The notes beneath the pieces are model-generated. The model was not told where the DNA came from. It saw only the letters and a list, made by a program, of their open reading frames with translations, and ran no database searches. Of a stretch of DNA of 64,000 nucleotides, positions 53,983-62,821 are shown piece after piece. The DNA comes from Nevskia sp964451925 (lineage in GTDB: Bacteria > Pseudomonadota > Gammaproteobacteria > Nevskiales > Nevskiaceae), in the NCBI GenBank assembly GCA_964451925.1, contig CAYVKA010000001.1, positions 90,563 to 154,562 on the forward strand, written 5' to 3'. Within the stretch, counting starts at the first letter, position 1. Each line of letters starts with the position of its first letter. The position numbers and the translations under genes were made by a program.

Positions 53983-53986
53983 CTAG
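53926..53986 (-). repeat. 61-bp CTAG-bounded element, copy B
   Basis: CTAG at both ends flanks near-perfect 18-base inverted arms (GGTCTGTTGACAATCATT type, one bulge and one mismatch). The CTAG at 53983-53986 contains the TAG stop codon of phoR. Copy A at 47929-47989 has the same length and inverted orientation. Confidence 0.75.
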
Positions 53987-55323
53987 TGCGCCTGGGCGCG
54001 CAGTTCGTTGCGCAGTGCACCACGGTGGGCGCGATGCGGCGGGAAATGGCAGGTGAAAGTGCTGCCGACCCCGGGCTCGCTTTCCACGGTCAGGCGCCCC
54101 TCGTGGTGCTCCAGCGCATGCTTGACGATCGACAGGCCCAGGCCGGTGCCGCCGCTGGCGCGGGAGCGGCCGACGTCGACGCGATAGAAGCGCTCGGTGA
54201 TGCGCGGGATGTCCTTCTCGGCGATGCCGATGCCGGTGTCGGCGACGGAGAAATGGGCGCCCTTGTCGTCCCCCCACCAGCGGATGCGGATGATGCCGCC
54301 AGCCGGGGTGTACTGGATGGCGTTGCCGATCAGGTTGGTGAAGATGCTTTGCACCTCGGTATCGCGCCCGAACAGGCGCAGGTCGGCCTGCACATCGGAC
54401 TCGAAGCGGTGGGCATTGCGCGATACGCTCTTGCCCTCCTCCAGCGACTGCGCCAGCATGCGCGGCACGTCGAGCAGGTCCTGGCGGCTCAGCACCACGT
54501 CCGATTCCAGCCGCGCCAGCTTGAGCATGTCGGCGATGAGCATCTCCATGCGCGTGGCCTGGCTGCGCATCTCGGCCAGCGGCGTGCGCCAGGCCTTGAG
54601 GCCGCCCTCGCCGCGCGAATCCGACTCCATCACATCGAGATAGCCGCGCAATACGGTGAGCGGCGTGCGCAGCTCGTGCGAGGCGTTGGCGACAAAGTCC
54701 CGTCGGGCGATTTCCAGGCGCTTGAGCTCGGAGATGTCGCGCACGATCATCAGGCGCTGGCCGTTGCCGTAAGGGATGATGCGGAACGACAGGATCACCT
54801 GCGGGTTCAGTGCCGACACTGCTTCGACATCGTCGGAGTAGTCGCCCTTGCCGAAATACTCGGTGAATGATGGCGCGCGCACCAGGTTGGGCACGCGCAA
54901 CCCCAGATCCTGCGGCAGGCGCAGGCCGAGCAGGGCCTGGGCAGCGGCATTGAACCAGACGATCTCGCCGTTCGGCCCGAGCACCACGGCGCCGTCCGGC
55001 AAGGCCTCGGTGGAGGCCTGGAACTCGCCCAGGATCGCGGCCAGTTTCTTTTTGCGCTTGCGGTTGCGCTTCTGCAAGGTCAGCAGGCCGTCGAAGATTT
55101 CACCCCAGGTGCCGCCGACGATGGGCAGCGCCACCTGCTTGGGACTGCCCAGCCAGGCGCGCAAGGCCGACAGATAGCGCAGATGCAGGGCCAGGCGCAG
55201 CCCCAGCATGATGGACACGCCCAGCCAAGCCAGGCCGAAACGGCTGCCGACCAGGCCACCGACCAACGCCCACAGCACCGCCCGGATCAGTTCCCGGCTC
55301 AGGGCGGCGCTTGGCATTCGCAT
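53983..55323 (-). CDS. phoR: Phosphate regulon sensor histidine kinase PhoR
   Basis: A 446-residue inner-membrane kinase with two short N-terminal helices (AVLWALVGGLVG, LAWLGVSIMLGLRLAL), a basic linker, and a PAS domain (ALPDGAVVLGPNGEIVWFNA). The H-box is FVANASHELRTPLTVL; the ATP-binding boxes are NLIGNAIQYTP, DTGIGIAEKDIP and GGTGLGLSIVKHAL. It phosphorylates PhoB when phosphate is low. It starts 13 bases after phoB, so the two are one operon under the Pho box at 56074. Its stop codon lies in a CTAG-bounded repeat. Confidence 0.95.
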   Translation of the reverse strand: MRMPSAALSRELIRAVLWALVGGLVGSRFGLAWLGVSIMLGLRLALHLRYLSALRAWLGSPKQVALPIVGGTWGEIFDGLLTLQKRNRKRKKKLAAILGEFQASTEALPDGAVVLGPNGEIVWFNAAAQALLGLRLPQDLGLRVPNLVRAPSFTEYFGKGDYSDDVEAVSALNPQVILSFRIIPYGNGQRLMIVRDISELKRLEIARRDFVANASHELRTPLTVLRGYLDVMESDSRGEGGLKAWRTPLAEMRSQATRMEMLIADMLKLARLESDVVLSRQDLLDVPRMLAQSLEEGKSVSRNAHRFESDVQADLRLFGRDTEVQSIFTNLIGNAIQYTPAGGIIRIRWWGDDKGAHFSVADTGIGIAEKDIPRITERFYRVDVGRSRASGGTGLGLSIVKHALEHHEGRLTVESEPGVGSTFTCHFPPHRAHRGALRNELRAQAH

Positions 55324-55336
55324 GGGGTTTCGCCCG

Positions 55337-56035
55337 CTAGACCTTTTCCGAGAAACGATAGCCGGTGCCGCGCACCGTCTGGATCATCGCATCATAGCCG
55401 TGCGGCGCCAGCGCCTTGCGCAGGCGGCGGATATGCACGTCGACGGTGCGCTCCTCAACATAGACATTCTGCCCCCAAACGCGGTCCAGCACCTGCTCGC
55501 GGGTGTAGACGCGTTCCGGATGGCTGACGAAGAAGTGCAGCAGGCGGTATTCGGTCGGCCCCAGCCGCACCGGTTCACCCTTGGCGGTGACGCGCTGGCT
55601 GGCGGCGTCCACCTGCAGGCCGGCCACGGCGAGCTGCTCTTCCTCGCCGCCGGGCAGCGTGCGCCGCAGCACCGCCTGGATGCGGGCGGTCAGCTCCGGG
55701 AAGGAGAAGGGCTTGGAAACGTAGTCGTCGCAACCGACATTGAGGCCGCGCACGGTGTCCTCTTCCTCGGCCCGGGCCGTGACCATGATGATCGGGATGT
55801 CCTTGGTCATCGCCGCGGCTTTGAGCTCGCGGGTGAACTCGATACCGGACACACCGGGCATCATCCAGTCGAGCAGGATCAGGTCCGGCCGCGACTCGGC
55901 GATGCGCAGACGTGCTTCCGGCACGTCGCTCGCCAGGCTGATGCGGAACTCCGCCCGTTCCAGGGCGAAGCGCAACATATCGCGGATGGGGGCTTCGTCT
56001 TCTACAACCAAGATTCGCTTGTTTTGCATGCCCAT
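55337..56035 (-). CDS. phoB: Phosphate regulon response regulator PhoB
   Basis: A 232-residue OmpR-type regulator. The receiver domain shows the acidic pair VVEDEAPIRD, the phosphoacceptor Asp in LILLDWMMPG, TARAEEED and the Lys in YVSKPFS. The winged helix (TEYRLLHFFVSHPERVYTRE, TVDVHIRRLRKAL) binds Pho boxes. ATG 56035 or 56029 may be used; neither has a strong ribosome site. A Pho box 40 bases upstream predicts positive autoregulation. Confidence 0.96.
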   Translation of the reverse strand: MGMQNKRILVVEDEAPIRDMLRFALERAEFRISLASDVPEARLRIAESRPDLILLDWMMPGVSGIEFTRELKAAAMTKDIPIIMVTARAEEEDTVRGLNVGCDDYVSKPFSFPELTARIQAVLRRTLPGGEEEQLAVAGLQVDAASQRVTAKGEPVRLGPTEYRLLHFFVSHPERVYTREQVLDRVWGQNVYVEERTVDVHIRRLRKALAPHGYDAMIQTVRGTGYRFSEKV

Positions 56036-56073
56036 AGCCGATTAAACGCCACAAAACAGGCTATAAGCAAGAC

Positions 56074-56091
56074 GTTACAGATATTTGACAA
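56074..56091 (-). promoter_or_regulatory. Pho box upstream of phoB
   Basis: On the minus strand TTGTCAA-ATAT-CTGTAAC has the 7-4-7 direct-repeat layout of the PhoB operator (CTGTCAT repeats). A TATAGC -10-like box lies eight bases downstream. It fits autoregulation of phoBR. Confidence 0.7.
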
Positions 56092-56175
56092 AGCATCGCG
56101 TGAATTTCCTCACGCAAGCCGCAGATGCTTGAGCAGCAACGAATATGTCAGAAAGATGACAACCAACAAGCCCCT

Positions 56176-57297
56176 TTACAGACGCCGTAACACCACGCTG
56201 CCGGCGGAGTAGCCGGCGCCGAAGGCGCAAAGCACGCCGACATCGCCCGGCTGCAGGTCCGCATGGTATTTGTGGAAGGCGATGACCGAACCGGCGGAGC
56301 TTGTATTGGCGTATTCGTCGAGAATTACCGGGGCCTCGTCGGTGCCCGGCTCATGCCCGAGCACGCGCTTGGCGATCAGGTGGTTCATGCCGAGATTGGC
56401 CTGATGCAGCCAGAAACGGCGCACGCTGGAAGGCACGATGCCCAGATCGCCGAGGTGTTGGGTCAGCAGTTCGGACACCATCGGCACCACTTCCTTGAAC
56501 ACTTTGCGCCCTTCCTGGCGGAACAGCACGTCGTCCCAGGCCCGGGCCGGCTGCTCGGACGCATTGAGGAATCCGAAGTTGTTGCGGATATTGTTGGAAA
56601 ACTGGGTCGACAGGCGCGTGCCGAGCACCTCGAAACGGTCCTTGCCGGCAGCTGACTCCAAAGGCTCGATCAGCAGCGCGGTGGCGGCATCGCCGAAGAT
56701 GAAATGGCAATCGCGGTTGCGGAAGTTGAGGTGGCCGGTGCAGATTTCCGGGCTCACCACCAAGGCCGCGCGCGCCGAGCCGCGCGCCACCGCATCCACC
56801 GCGGCCTGCACACCGAAGGCGGCCGAGGCGCAGGCCACGTTCATGTCGTAGCCGTAGCCGCTGGTGCCGAGGTAGTGCTGCAGCTCCACGGCCATGGCCG
56901 GATACGGCCGCTGCATGTTGGAGCAGGCGACCAGCACCGCGTCCACGTCCTTGGCGTCGCGGCCGGCGCTCTTCAGCGCCTGTTGCGCCGCGGCCAAGCC
57001 CATTTCCACCAGCAGCGACGGCTCGTCGTCGCTGCGCTTGCGGATCAGCGGGCGCATCACCTTGGGATCGAGCACGCCGGCCTTGTTGACGGTATAGCGC
57101 GCCTTGATGCCGGAAGCCTTGACAATGAACTCGCTGCTCGAGGGCTGCAGCGGCTCCGCCGCACCGGCAGCGATGGCGGTGGCGTTGTCGGCGTTGTGCT
57201 GCTCGACGTAAGTGTTGAACGCGGCGACCAGCTCATCGTTCGAGATGGACTCAGCCGGCGTGAACAGACCGCTGCCGCTGATGCAGACCTTTTTCAT
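56176..57297 (-). CDS. Beta-ketoacyl-ACP synthase III (PA3286-like)
   Basis: A 373-residue thiolase-fold enzyme that condenses an acyl-CoA with malonyl-ACP. The catalytic triad is Cys in MNVACASAAFG, His in FWLHQANLGMN and Asn in YANTSSAGSVI. Its length and the segments FNTYVEQHNADNA and SNNIRNNFGFLN match the Pseudomonas aeruginosa PA3286 type, which diverts beta-oxidation octanoyl-CoA into fatty acid synthesis, rather than the 320-residue FabH. ATG 57297 starts MKKVCISG. It is monocistronic. Confidence 0.9.
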   Translation of the reverse strand: MKKVCISGSGLFTPAESISNDELVAAFNTYVEQHNADNATAIAAGAAEPLQPSSSEFIVKASGIKARYTVNKAGVLDPKVMRPLIRKRSDDEPSLLVEMGLAAAQQALKSAGRDAKDVDAVLVACSNMQRPYPAMAVELQHYLGTSGYGYDMNVACASAAFGVQAAVDAVARGSARAALVVSPEICTGHLNFRNRDCHFIFGDAATALLIEPLESAAGKDRFEVLGTRLSTQFSNNIRNNFGFLNASEQPARAWDDVLFRQEGRKVFKEVVPMVSELLTQHLGDLGIVPSSVRRFWLHQANLGMNHLIAKRVLGHEPGTDEAPVILDEYANTSSAGSVIAFHKYHADLQPGDVGVLCAFGAGYSAGSVVLRRL

Positions 57298-57445
57298 TGT
57301 TGGGGGCTCTTGAATACTCTGGGCTTCAGTTTAGCGCGGCGCCGCTGTTTCATCACGGTTGGGGGCCGCTGCCCCTGGCGATGGGCGGCGTAAAAAACCA
57401 GCAGGATCAACGATTATTGCCTCGAATCCGGGATCACGCCCCGTA

Positions 57446-58864
57446 CTAGGCCACGGCGCCCCTGGCCCACCCCGCGCCGGCAATGGCGCCTTCGATGCAG
57501 CGCTGCACGCCAGGTTCGCCGCGGAAGGTCAGATGACCACCCTGGTACCACTCGACCGGCCGCCCCCAGTGTTGCGCCAGGCGCAGCGGCTGATCCGGGG
57601 GCACCACGCGATCGGCACTGCCGGCGAACAGGTGCAGCCGTTCCGGCGGCAGTTTTGGCGGGAGCGACAGTGGCGAAACCACATGCAGCAGGGTGCGCAG
57701 GCGCGCATCGTCGAGCCCGTGTGCCTGAAGGTAACGGCGGTGTGGCACCGGCAGATGCCCCCACAGCAGCGGCACGAAATCGGCCACGGCGATGCCGGCG
57801 ATGACGAAATCCAGGCCAGGCTCGTGCGCCGCCAGCAGGCTGGCGTTGTAGCCGCCGAGGCTGTAGCCGAGCACGCCGATGCGCGCCGTCGGATCCTGCG
57901 TGCGGATCCAGGCGATGGCACGGCGCAGGTCCCACAGCGCCTGGGTCTCGGCGTGCAGCAGTTCCAGCAGGTCACCGTCGAGGAAGTAGTCACCGCTTTG
58001 CCAGCCGAGCCGACGCGGGCCGTGCAAAGGCAGGATGGGCATCAGCAGGTTCAGGCCCAACTGCTGGTGCAGCGTCTTCGGCTCGAACAGGCGGAAGTCG
58101 GCCAGCGGAAAACCCATGCGATAGCCGTGGATGCACAGCAGCCAGGGCCGGCCGGGCTGGTCATGGCGCAGCATCCAGGCGGCGCAGTCGCGGTTGCGCT
58201 CATGGCTGACCCAGCGATCGGCGCCTGGCAGCGAGGGCTCAGGGATGAAGCCGCTGGGATAGCGCAGGCGCTGGTAGTCGAAGCCGACCGCACGGGCCGC
58301 GGTCTGGCGCACGCTGTCCGGCGCCGGCGGCGCCTTGTGGAACCCGGCCGGATCATCGAGCCAGCCGCGCTCGCGCAGTACCCGATCGAGCTTCACCGCC
58401 TCATCACACATGCGCTCGGCCAGGTCGCCGCCGGGTGACTTGGCCATGGCAACGAAGTAGCCGGTCAGCGCCTCGTCGAGCGCGGCCTTGGCGAATACCT
58501 TGGCTTCCATCGGCGGCGGCGGCGCGCCGGCTGCCCGCTCGGCGTAGCGCAGGGCGGTGCGGCCCGCCACCAGGTAAGAGGCCACCGACAACAGCAGCGC
58601 GATCAGCCCGCCGCCGGCGCTGCCAGTCCATGCCGCCGGCAGCCAGAAGACAGCGCCGAGCACCGCGCCCATGGCCATGTACTGGGTTTGCTTGCCGACT
58701 TCATGCCACAGCAGCATCGAGACGCCACTGGACAGCAGCAACACCCCCGGCAGAAGGCCCCACAGCAGCCAGCCGGGGCCGTGGCCGGCGAGCAGCCACC
58801 ACAGTCCGGCGCAGATCGGGATCAGGCTGGGCAGGTCGTATTGACGCGGCGCGCGTGTGTCCAT
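57446..58864 (-). CDS. Membrane-anchored alpha/beta hydrolase
   Basis: A 472-residue protein. The first 110 residues hold about four membrane helices (LIPICAGLWWLLAG, LLWGLLPGVLLLSSGVS, GGLIALLLSVASYLV). The hydrolase domain contains LLCIHGYRMG, the nucleophile elbow LGYSLGGYNA, the acid GSADRVVPP and the catalytic His QGGHLTF. A membrane lipase or esterase is likely. The substrate is unknown, and 148 bases separate it from the upstream ketoacyl synthase. Confidence 0.82.
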   Translation of the reverse strand: MDTRAPRQYDLPSLIPICAGLWWLLAGHGPGWLLWGLLPGVLLLSSGVSMLLWHEVGKQTQYMAMGAVLGAVFWLPAAWTGSAGGGLIALLLSVASYLVAGRTALRYAERAAGAPPPPMEAKVFAKAALDEALTGYFVAMAKSPGGDLAERMCDEAVKLDRVLRERGWLDDPAGFHKAPPAPDSVRQTAARAVGFDYQRLRYPSGFIPEPSLPGADRWVSHERNRDCAAWMLRHDQPGRPWLLCIHGYRMGFPLADFRLFEPKTLHQQLGLNLLMPILPLHGPRRLGWQSGDYFLDGDLLELLHAETQALWDLRRAIAWIRTQDPTARIGVLGYSLGGYNASLLAAHEPGLDFVIAGIAVADFVPLLWGHLPVPHRRYLQAHGLDDARLRTLLHVVSPLSLPPKLPPERLHLFAGSADRVVPPDQPLRLAQHWGRPVEWYQGGHLTFRGEPGVQRCIEGAIAGAGWARGAVA

Positions 58865-58934
58865 TGATGGATTCTTCAGTTGTGGGGCGGCGGCGGCACG
58901 GCCACGCCGTCGCGGCGCTGCGGCGCCGTTGGGC

Positions 58935-59234
58935 TCAGGCGCCTTTCAGGTGACTGTAGACGATCAGGAACAGGGTTGGCAGCAGCAAACCCAGCACCGC
59001 CTGCGCCGGCCAGTTCCAACTGCGGCGCTTCCACAGGCCGTAGGTGGCGACGCCGGCGGCCACCGCCAGCGTGAGGAAACTCGCCGACACGATGAGCAAG
59101 CTGGGAAAGCCCTGGCGCATGCCCGGCTCGGAGTTCTGGTAAATGCCGAACACCAGGCAGACATAGCTGACCGACACGGTCATCGCCACGCCCAGCGCAG
59201 CCAGGGCGGCATCGACATAGAGCAGGTATTTCAC
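58935..59234 (-). CDS. Small hypothetical membrane protein
   Basis: A 99-residue protein with three helices (LLYVDAALAALGVAMTVSVS, LLIVSASFLTLAVAAGVATY, AVLGLLLPTLFLIVY). GTG 59234 overlaps the preceding stop (GTGA), so it is co-translated with the upstream small gene. No family recognised. Confidence 0.65.
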   Translation of the reverse strand: MKYLLYVDAALAALGVAMTVSVSYVCLVFGIYQNSEPGMRQGFPSLLIVSASFLTLAVAAGVATYGLWKRRSWNWPAQAVLGLLLPTLFLIVYSHLKGA

Positions 59235-59530
59235 TTCTTGCGACCCGCCCCCGGTAACAGCCTCAGCAGGGGAAACAGTTCCTTGGCGACCTTGGGCTGG
59301 GCCATGCCGGTGCGCACCAGGATCAGCGCGAACGCGCGCAGGATGCGGTCACGGCTGTCGAACACGCTGCCGACCATGGGCACGCGGCGGTCATTCATCA
59401 CCGTCACCGCCTCCTCCGGCGTGTCGCCGAAATTGAAGCGCATGGTCATGCGCACTTCCAGCGGCTCGCGCGCACGGCGGCGACGCTCGCGGGCTTTGGA
59501 TAAGATGCCGGCGGACTTTCTCTCCGCCAT
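59231..59530 (-). CDS. Small basic hypothetical protein
   Basis: A 99-residue soluble protein with a strongly basic N-terminus (SKARERRRRAREPLEV) and RFNFGDTPEEAVTVMNDRRVP, which looks like a short folded core. ATG 59530 is preceded by GGAGAGGG. Only 15 bases separate it from the ATG of the divergent hydrolase. A later start at 59449 (MTMRFNF) is possible. No family recognised. Confidence 0.65.
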   Translation of the reverse strand: MAERKSAGILSKARERRRRAREPLEVRMTMRFNFGDTPEEAVTVMNDRRVPMVGSVFDSRDRILRAFALILVRTGMAQPKVAKELFPLLRLLPGAGRKK

Positions 59531-59545
59531 CAAGCTGCCCTCTCC

Positions 59546-60061
59546 ATGACCATTCCTGACACCTTGGTGTGTTTCGCACACGGCAAAGAAAGCGGTCCCT
59601 GGGGGACCAAGATCACACATCTCGCCAATACCGCCCGACACCGCGGCTGCGAGGTCATCAGCCCCGATTATAGCCATACGCACGATCCGCACGCCCGCGT
59701 GGCGCAGCTGCTGCAGCTGGCGCCGAAGGCCGGGCGGGCACTGGTGCTGGTCGGCTCCAGCATGGGCGGCTATGTTTCGGCCATGGCCTGCGCGGCGCTC
59801 AAGCCGCAGGCCTTGCTGCTGCTGGCGCCGGCGCTGTATTTCCCGGGCTTCGATGAGGAACCGGCGGGCATCCCGTCGCTGAGCAGCGTGGTGCATGGCT
59901 GGGACGACGATATCGTGCCGGTGGAGCGCGCCATCCGCTTCGCCCGCACCCACAAGGCGGCGCTGCACGTGCTGAACAGCGGCCATACGCTCAACGACCA
60001 GCTGCCGGCGCTGGAACTGCTGTTTGACGACCTGCTGTCGCGGACACTCGCCGGCTGCTGA
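59546..60061 (+). CDS. Small alpha/beta hydrolase (YcfP/RBBP9-like)
   Basis: A 171-residue single-domain hydrolase. The N-terminal strand is VCFAHGKESGPWG, the nucleophile elbow LVGSSMGGYVS, the acid VHGWDDDIVP and the His NSGHTLND. Length fits the short YcfP/YqiA type. No ribosome site precedes ATG 59546, so a leaderless message from inside the divergent gene is possible. The stop overlaps the next start (TGATG). Confidence 0.82.
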   Translation: MTIPDTLVCFAHGKESGPWGTKITHLANTARHRGCEVISPDYSHTHDPHARVAQLLQLAPKAGRALVLVGSSMGGYVSAMACAALKPQALLLLAPALYFPGFDEEPAGIPSLSSVVHGWDDDIVPVERAIRFARTHKAALHVLNSGHTLNDQLPALELLFDDLLSRTLAGC

Positions 60062-60495
60062 TGGACCCGGAAGTGCGCGCAGCGCTGGAAGCCGCGTATC
60101 GCGCCGCCGAATATCGCGTGCAACTTTCCGGCGAGGTTCTCGTACTGCGCGTGGACCGGCACGATCGCGCCGCGGACCAGCGCCTGCGCCTGGAGGCCGG
60201 CGTACATTCTGATTGGGCCGTAATCACCCCCTGCAATCCCGGATCAAGGCGTTTGTCCAATGCGGCCAACGCAGCGCAGCTGAGGGAGTTGGGCGCGATG
60301 CTGGGGGAGCGATGCGTGCGCCGCATCGCCAGCATCAATCATGACCCATCGGGCCGCTGGCCGGACGAACCCGGCTTCCTGCTCTGCGACCCTCCGGCCG
60401 GCTTTGCCGAACAGCTTGGGCGGCGCTACGGCCAGAATGCGATCCTGTGCGCCCGGCTCGGCGAGGCGCCACGCCTGGTCTGGCTGGACGACTGA
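60061..60495 (+). CDS. DUF3293 family protein
   Basis: A 144-residue soluble protein with the DUF3293 pattern ITPCNPGSRRLSNAANAAQL, SINHDPSGRWPDEPGFLL and RRYGQNAILCARLG. The function is not established. It is translationally coupled to the upstream hydrolase (TGATG). Confidence 0.8.
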   Translation: MDPEVRAALEAAYRAAEYRVQLSGEVLVLRVDRHDRAADQRLRLEAGVHSDWAVITPCNPGSRRLSNAANAAQLRELGAMLGERCVRRIASINHDPSGRWPDEPGFLLCDPPAGFAEQLGRRYGQNAILCARLGEAPRLVWLDD

Positions 60496-60505
60496 GAGGC
60501 GAGTT

Positions 60506-60955
60506 TCAGGCGGCGGGCGTTGCGGGGCGGTAGGCCTGCACGAACTCCGGCGGCTGGCGCCGCGGTTTGCCGTTCTTCAGGTCGACGCAGATCCAGTGGG
60601 TGCGCCCGCGCAGCACCGTCTTGCCGTCGCTGGCGCGGATGATCTGGTAGCCGCGCCACATCGACAGGCGCCCGTCGTTCTCGATAATGAAGGTGGCCAG
60701 CAGCAACTCGTCGCCGGCGAAAGTGGGCGCCAGGTAGTCCAACTCGTGCCGCCGCGCCACGCAACCGCAGCCGAAGCGCTCGTAGTCGCTGAAGTCCAGG
60801 CCCAGGGCCTTCGAGTGCGACCAGGCCACGCGCTCCAGCCAGCCCAGGTAGACGACGTTGTTGGTGTGGCCGAACCGGTCAATGTCCCCGGCCTGTACCG
60901 TCACGCCCTCCACGAAGGGCTCGCGCACGTCCCACTGGTATTCGCTCGCATCCAT
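60506..60955 (-). CDS. Acyl-CoA thioesterase, 4HBT (hotdog) family
   Basis: A 149-residue hotdog-fold thioesterase with the catalytic region DIDRFGHTNNVVYLGWLERVAW (Asp/His/Asn cluster split here: DIDRFGHTNNV then VYLGWLE). The later strands RGRTHWICVDLKNGKPRR are typical of YbgC/4HBT proteins. It hydrolyses short or medium acyl-CoAs. It converges on the DUF3293 gene with a ten-base gap. Confidence 0.87.
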   Translation of the reverse strand: MDASEYQWDVREPFVEGVTVQAGDIDRFGHTNNVVYLGWLERVAWSHSKALGLDFSDYERFGCGCVARRHELDYLAPTFAGDELLLATFIIENDGRLSMWRGYQIIRASDGKTVLRGRTHWICVDLKNGKPRRQPPEFVQAYRPATPAA

Positions 60956-61005
60956 CCAGAAATCCCGCCGTCGTGACCGTTCCGCCGCTCTCCGCGCTTG
61001 AAACT

Positions 61006-62631
61006 CTACTGCATATCGAAGCTGCGGCTCGAGGCATGCGTCCAGTAGGTCTCGTAAACCACGTGCGCGGCGGGATTGGCGAGCAGTTCGCCCGGCTTGA
61101 GGAACTTGTACAGGTTGGACAGCAGGCGGATCTCGCTGCCGGAGACGCGCCGCACGATATGCCGCGGCTTGAAGTCGCCCGGATGCTGCAGGCCGGCGGC
61201 GCCGACCAGCTCACCCAGCGCATGCAGGGTATTGCGGTGGAAGTGGTAGACGCGCTGCGACTTGTCCTCCACCACCAGCGCACGCTGGCGCCGCGTGTCC
61301 TGCGTTGCCACGCCGGTTGGGCAATGGTCGGTGTGGCAGGACTGCGATTGCACGCAGCCCAGCGCGAACATGAAGCCGCGGGCGGAATTGCACCAGTCCG
61401 CGCCCATCGCCAGGGTGCGCGCCAGATCGAAGGCCGAGATGATCTTGCCGCTGGCGCCGAGGCGGATCTTGTCACGCAGATTCAGGCCCACCAGGGTGTT
61501 GTGCACCAGCAGCAGCGCTTCCTGCAGCGGCGTACCGATATGATCGGTGAATTCCAGCGGCGCGGCACCGGTACCGCCCTCGCCGCCGTCGACGACGATG
61601 AAGTCCGGCAGGATGCCGGTTTCGAGCATGGCCTTGCAGATGCCGAAAAACTCCCAGGGATGGCCCAGCGCGAACTTGAAGCCCGCCGGCTTGCCGCCGG
61701 ACAGCTCGCGCATGCGCGCGATGAAATGCATCATCTCCAGCGGCGTGGAAAACGCCGAGTGAAGGGCCGGGGAGACGCAGTCCGCGCCCATCGGCACGCC
61801 GCGCGCCTCGGAGATTTCCGGCGTCACCTTGGCCGCCGGGAGGACGCCGCCGTGCCCGGGCTTGGCGCCTTGCGACAGTTTCAGCTCGACCATCTTCACC
61901 TGCGGCGACTTGGCGTTGGCGGCGAACTTGTCGGCGTCGAAACGTCCGTCGTCGGTGCGGCAGCCGAAATAGCCGCTGCCGATTTCCCAGATCAGGTCAC
62001 CGCCATTCTCGCGGTGGTAGCGGCTGATCGATCCCTCGCCGGTGTCGTGGGCGAAGCCGCCAAGCCTGGCACCGGTGTTAAGCGCGCGGATGGCGTTGGC
62101 GGACAGGGCGCCGAAGCTCATGGCGGAGATATTGAGCACCGAGGACTCGTAAGGCTGGGTGCAGGCGGGGCCGCCGATGCGCACCCGGAAATCGGTGTTG
62201 GCCACCTTGACCGGGCGCATGGAGTGGTTGACCCACTCATAGGTCGAGCCATACACATCCAGCTCGGTGCCGAACGGGCGTTTGTCCTCCACGTTCTTGG
62301 CACGCTGGTAGACCAGCGAGCGCTGGGCGCGCGAAAACGGCACGGCATCCGAATCCGATTCGAGCAGGTATTGGCGGATTTCCGGGCGGATCAGCTCGAA
62401 GAAGGCGCGGAAATGGGCCAGGATCGGATAGTTGCGGCGCAGCGAGTGCCGCGTCTGCGCCAGATCGTAGATGCCGACCAGGCTCAGCGCTCCAGTGATC
62501 CCCGCCAGGATCAGCCAATAGGGATTGACCAGGCTGGCGGCACCGGCAACGACGGTGATCAGGACCATGGCGGCGAAGGCGTACAGGCGCGATGGCAGCA
62601 GTGGCGACGATGCACTCATGGACGAAGCCAT
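61006..62631 (-). CDS. FMN-binding glutamate synthase family protein
   Basis: A 541-residue protein with two N-terminal membrane helices (LYAFAAMVLITVVAGAASLV, LILAGITGALSLVGIYDLA) and a GltB-like FMN barrel. Motifs include ISAMSFGALSANAIRALN, VVDGGEGGTGAAPLEF, and the [3Fe-4S] cysteines in CVQSQSCHTDHCPTGVATQ. It lacks the glutaminase domain of GltB. These proteins are widespread and their substrate is unclear. It is divergent from the SUF regulator; an Fe-S connection is suggestive. Confidence 0.9.
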   Translation of the reverse strand: MASSMSASSPLLPSRLYAFAAMVLITVVAGAASLVNPYWLILAGITGALSLVGIYDLAQTRHSLRRNYPILAHFRAFFELIRPEIRQYLLESDSDAVPFSRAQRSLVYQRAKNVEDKRPFGTELDVYGSTYEWVNHSMRPVKVANTDFRVRIGGPACTQPYESSVLNISAMSFGALSANAIRALNTGARLGGFAHDTGEGSISRYHRENGGDLIWEIGSGYFGCRTDDGRFDADKFAANAKSPQVKMVELKLSQGAKPGHGGVLPAAKVTPEISEARGVPMGADCVSPALHSAFSTPLEMMHFIARMRELSGGKPAGFKFALGHPWEFFGICKAMLETGILPDFIVVDGGEGGTGAAPLEFTDHIGTPLQEALLLVHNTLVGLNLRDKIRLGASGKIISAFDLARTLAMGADWCNSARGFMFALGCVQSQSCHTDHCPTGVATQDTRRQRALVVEDKSQRVYHFHRNTLHALGELVGAAGLQHPGDFKPRHIVRRVSGSEIRLLSNLYKFLKPGELLANPAAHVVYETYWTHASSRSFDMQ

Positions 62632-62732
62632 CAGGAAGATCCCTTTTTAGAGGTTGTACGCCGGCGAGGTGGAGCCTTATACCGCGATCTCGATGACGCC
62701 TCCAAGTCTTGCCGCCCGAGCAAAACGGCACT

Positions 62733-62781
62733 TTGAGGAGCGACGCCGATGGAGTAAACTATCAATCCGTACCGATTTGGT
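62733..62781 (+). promoter_or_regulatory. Promoter and possible operator of the SUF regulator
   Basis: TTGAGG (62733-62738) and TAAACT (62755-62760) are spaced 16 bases. ACC-GATTT-GGT (62771-62781) follows where a repressor would cover the start site. This would fit autoregulation by the Rrf2-type product, but the palindrome is short. Confidence 0.4.
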
Positions 62782-62821
62782 CTTGTTTGAAAGACCGGCT
62801 GAAAGGCCCTTCCCGAATCCC

